Source: M0103 sp040386155
Lineage (GTDB): Bacteria; Bacteroidota; Bacteroidia; Flavobacteriales_D; Crocinitomicaceae
Direction: 5' to 3'
Length of the DNA: 64,000 nt
Assembly (NCBI GenBank): GCA_040386155.1
Contig: JAZKFZ010000003.1
Location: 992,001 to 1,056,000 of the forward strand
Numbering within the stretch: position 1 is the stretch's first letter; every line of letters starts with the position of its first letter. Below are positions 62,348 through 64,000 of this stretch, in pieces. The notes beneath the pieces are model-generated. The model saw only the letters and a list, made by a program, of their open reading frames with translations. It did no database searches and had not been told where the DNA came from. The translations under genes were made by a program, and so were the position numbers.

Positions 62348-64000
62348 ATGAAAACCCTACTCTTTTACATCACGCTTGTTCTTGCAAGTTTCATTCAGGC
62401 GCAAGAAGCTGGTCGTGGTGGTGATTCAGAAAATGCCAGTCCAGCAGCTACATTCAATAACGTGCATGCCATTGTAATCGGTATTTCCAATTACGAAGAA
62501 ATCAAACAACTCAATTATGCAGATGATGATGCTGAACTAATTGCTTATTTGATTGAAAAAAACTACCCAAAATCCAAAGGAAACATTATCAAATTAACAG
62601 ACAAAAAAGCAAGCGAACTAAATATTCTGACAGGACTCAATCAAGTTATGAAAAAGGTGCAAGCCAATGATCTAGTGATTTTCTATTTCGCTGGACATGG
62701 AAATACCACCAATACAAAATCATCGGGAAAAGGTTATTTGTTAGCTTATGATGCTAGTCAATCTGGTGAATACGATGCCGGTGGAGCTGTAAAATTCGAT
62801 CAAATTCATGATTCTATAGCAAAAATGCTTGATAAAAAAGCCACCGTGTACATGATTACAGATGCATGTCATTCCGGAGCTTCCACCAATCTCTATGGAT
62901 CAAAATTAACGCAAGAATCTATTTTTAGCTTTGGAGACAATGTAACACGCTTCATCAGTTGCCAGCGACAAGAAGAATCACTAGAGCTCGATTCATTGCA
63001 GCACGGTGCGTTTACCTATTACCTTGCCAAAGGAATTGCGGGCGAAGCTAATACATCCAACGACGCTGGAATTTCTTCGCAAGAGCTCAAGGCCTTTATC
63101 GTCAAGAATGTTCCAATTGTAACAAAACAACGCCAAAATCCGGATATTTTAGCTCCTGATTTAGCAGCACAAATTTTCACCAACGACAAAGATATTTTGG
63201 CATTTCTAAATCCAGAATCGTTGCGAAATGACGTTGCCATGCGTGCTACAAATCCATTATCGCCTGCGCAAATAAAGCTAAATACCGCAATTTCAAATGG
63301 TGACTTTTATGGAAAATCCACTTCTGCTAATTTCATCATCGACAACGCCACCAAAATGAAGTCTGTAACGTTAGCAGAAATCGATGAAATGAAAACGATG
63401 CTTGCAGATGCTTTAATAAATCGAGCGCAAGACAATATCAATAATTTCTTAAAGGGTGAACCACAACTTGGAAGTACCACAGAATATTCAGGAACAGTAA
63501 AAGATCTTCGCATGGCGGCAGAGATTCTAGGTGCTCGACATTTCATGACTGCCACCTTGCTGAATCGCGCTAATTTTTTCGAGGCGATGAATTTAATTCG
63601 AAAAGGAACGGCAGTAGATTTTCAAGCAGCAGAGAACTTATTGATTGCATTACAAAAAGCTGAACCTACAGCTGCGTATGTGAATCAAGGATTAGCGATG
63701 CTCTTTGCAGCTAAAAACAATAAAGAAGCAGCGCAACAGCAGTTAAAGGAAGTACAAGGTAAAATCTCCACTTGGGATAAACCCAAAAATACCGATGCTC
63801 AACTCAATATACTTTCAGGAAAGTTAGACCTTGCCATGCAACAACTTACGTCATCTGAAACAATTTCTAGTGATAAATCCGATGTTTATTTACTTCGTGC
63901 ACAAATGCATTTAGCCAATTTTGAATTGATGGATGCTCAAAAGGAAATTGACCGTATCAAAAATTCATCGCCGGGAAGTTACAAAGTGGAACGAGCGCTT
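62348..64000 (+). CDS. Exported caspase-like (C14) peptidase with helical repeats, partial (3' end outside window)
   Basis: The frame is open from an ATG at 62348 to the window edge (551 codons). It has a signal peptide (MKTLLFYITLVLASFIQAQ), a low-complexity RGGDSEN stretch, and a caspase domain with His117 in YFAGHGN and Cys174 in TDACHSGA. A TPR-like helical region follows after about residue 350. Its N terminus closely parallels the caspase-WD40 protein at 43234-46455: both have RGG(D/E)xEN, then HAIxIGIS and ADDDAxLL, so they are paralogs. It lies 16 bases after the first caspase gene. The C-terminal domains, such as WD40, cannot be seen. Confidence 0.92.
   Translation, partial: MKTLLFYITLVLASFIQAQEAGRGGDSENASPAATFNNVHAIVIGISNYEEIKQLNYADDDAELIAYLIEKNYPKSKGNIIKLTDKKASELNILTGLNQVMKKVQANDLVIFYFAGHGNTTNTKSSGKGYLLAYDASQSGEYDAGGAVKFDQIHDSIAKMLDKKATVYMITDACHSGASTNLYGSKLTQESIFSFGDNVTRFISCQRQEESLELDSLQHGAFTYYLAKGIAGEANTSNDAGISSQELKAFIVKNVPIVTKQRQNPDILAPDLAAQIFTNDKDILAFLNPESLRNDVAMRATNPLSPAQIKLNTAISNGDFYGKSTSANFIIDNATKMKSVTLAEIDEMKTMLADALINRAQDNINNFLKGEPQLGSTTEYSGTVKDLRMAAEILGARHFMTATLLNRANFFEAMNLIRKGTAVDFQAAENLLIALQKAEPTAAYVNQGLAMLFAAKNNKEAAQQQLKEVQGKISTWDKPKNTDAQLNILSGKLDLAMQQLTSSETISSDKSDVYLLRAQMHLANFELMDAQKEIDRIKNSSPGSYKVERAL

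Noticed and set aside
1..64000. tRNA, rRNA, CRISPR, IS element, prophage, restriction-modification or toxin-antitoxin genes
   Set aside because: I looked for these and saw no transposase, integrase, repeat-spacer pattern or conserved RNA gene. A covariance-model search would be needed to exclude small RNAs.

Overview
The window is a bacterial chromosome segment from the phylum Bacteroidota, most probably order Flavobacteriales. This rests on AT-rich DNA, repeated -7 promoter elements of the form TAnnTTTG, type IX secretion (T9SS) C-terminal sorting domains on three proteins, and Bacteroidota-typical families: DUF4293, DUF3822, DUF4159, ELWxxDGT-repeat proteins, a SprB-type repeat and large lipoprotein alpha-2-macroglobulins. 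No rRNA, tRNA, CRISPR array, insertion sequence or prophage was seen. Coding density is high and both strands are used in short operons. The genus cannot be named from the sequence alone.

Layout, 0-19 kb: a thioester alpha-2-macroglobulin lipoprotein and an ELWxxDGT-repeat T9SS protein (plus strand). Then minus-strand units: DUF4293 / ABC-F / DEAD-box helicase; pyrR-pyrB; a subtilase with a long insertion; and isochorismate synthase with a hotdog thioesterase (menaquinone). ndk follows on the plus strand. 19-33 kb: a TonB-type outer membrane receptor, a PD40/SprB/OmpA-like envelope protein, the pepT-holA-rsmE-DUF4159 run, DUF58, outer membrane barrels, ffh and a T9SS cargo protein. 33-43 kb: a large secreted protein without a recognised family, a RecD-like helicase, DUF3822-rsmD-coaD, a cysteine-less thioredoxin-fold protein, a nitroreductase, a barrel protein, a CorC/HlyC-type membrane protein and a small membrane protein.

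43-64 kb is the unusual part. It is an island of exported peptidases and thioredoxin-fold proteins. It holds three caspase-like (clan CD) proteins, one fused to WD40 and TPR repeats and one continuing past the window edge. It holds four related papain-like proteins, one fused to MORN repeats and one lacking both catalytic Cys and His. It also holds an M48-type metallopeptidase-TPR protein whose gene overlaps the MORN-papain gene, three small periplasmic thioredoxins placed between the papain genes, a metzincin T9SS protease, and a remnant gene broken by a single in-frame amber codon. Nearly all carry Sec signal peptides. The shared papain N-terminal motif, the shared thioredoxin motif, the alternating order and the dead paralog point to local duplication and divergence. 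I infer a secreted or periplasmic proteolytic system, possibly a cascade or a regulated processing unit. Its substrate and trigger are not visible in the sequence.

Regulation visible in the DNA: TAnnTTTG -7 boxes lie before many genes, and several sit only 3-5 bases from the start codon, suggesting leaderless transcripts. Intrinsic terminators follow many units, including one directly behind each of the three short papain-like genes.
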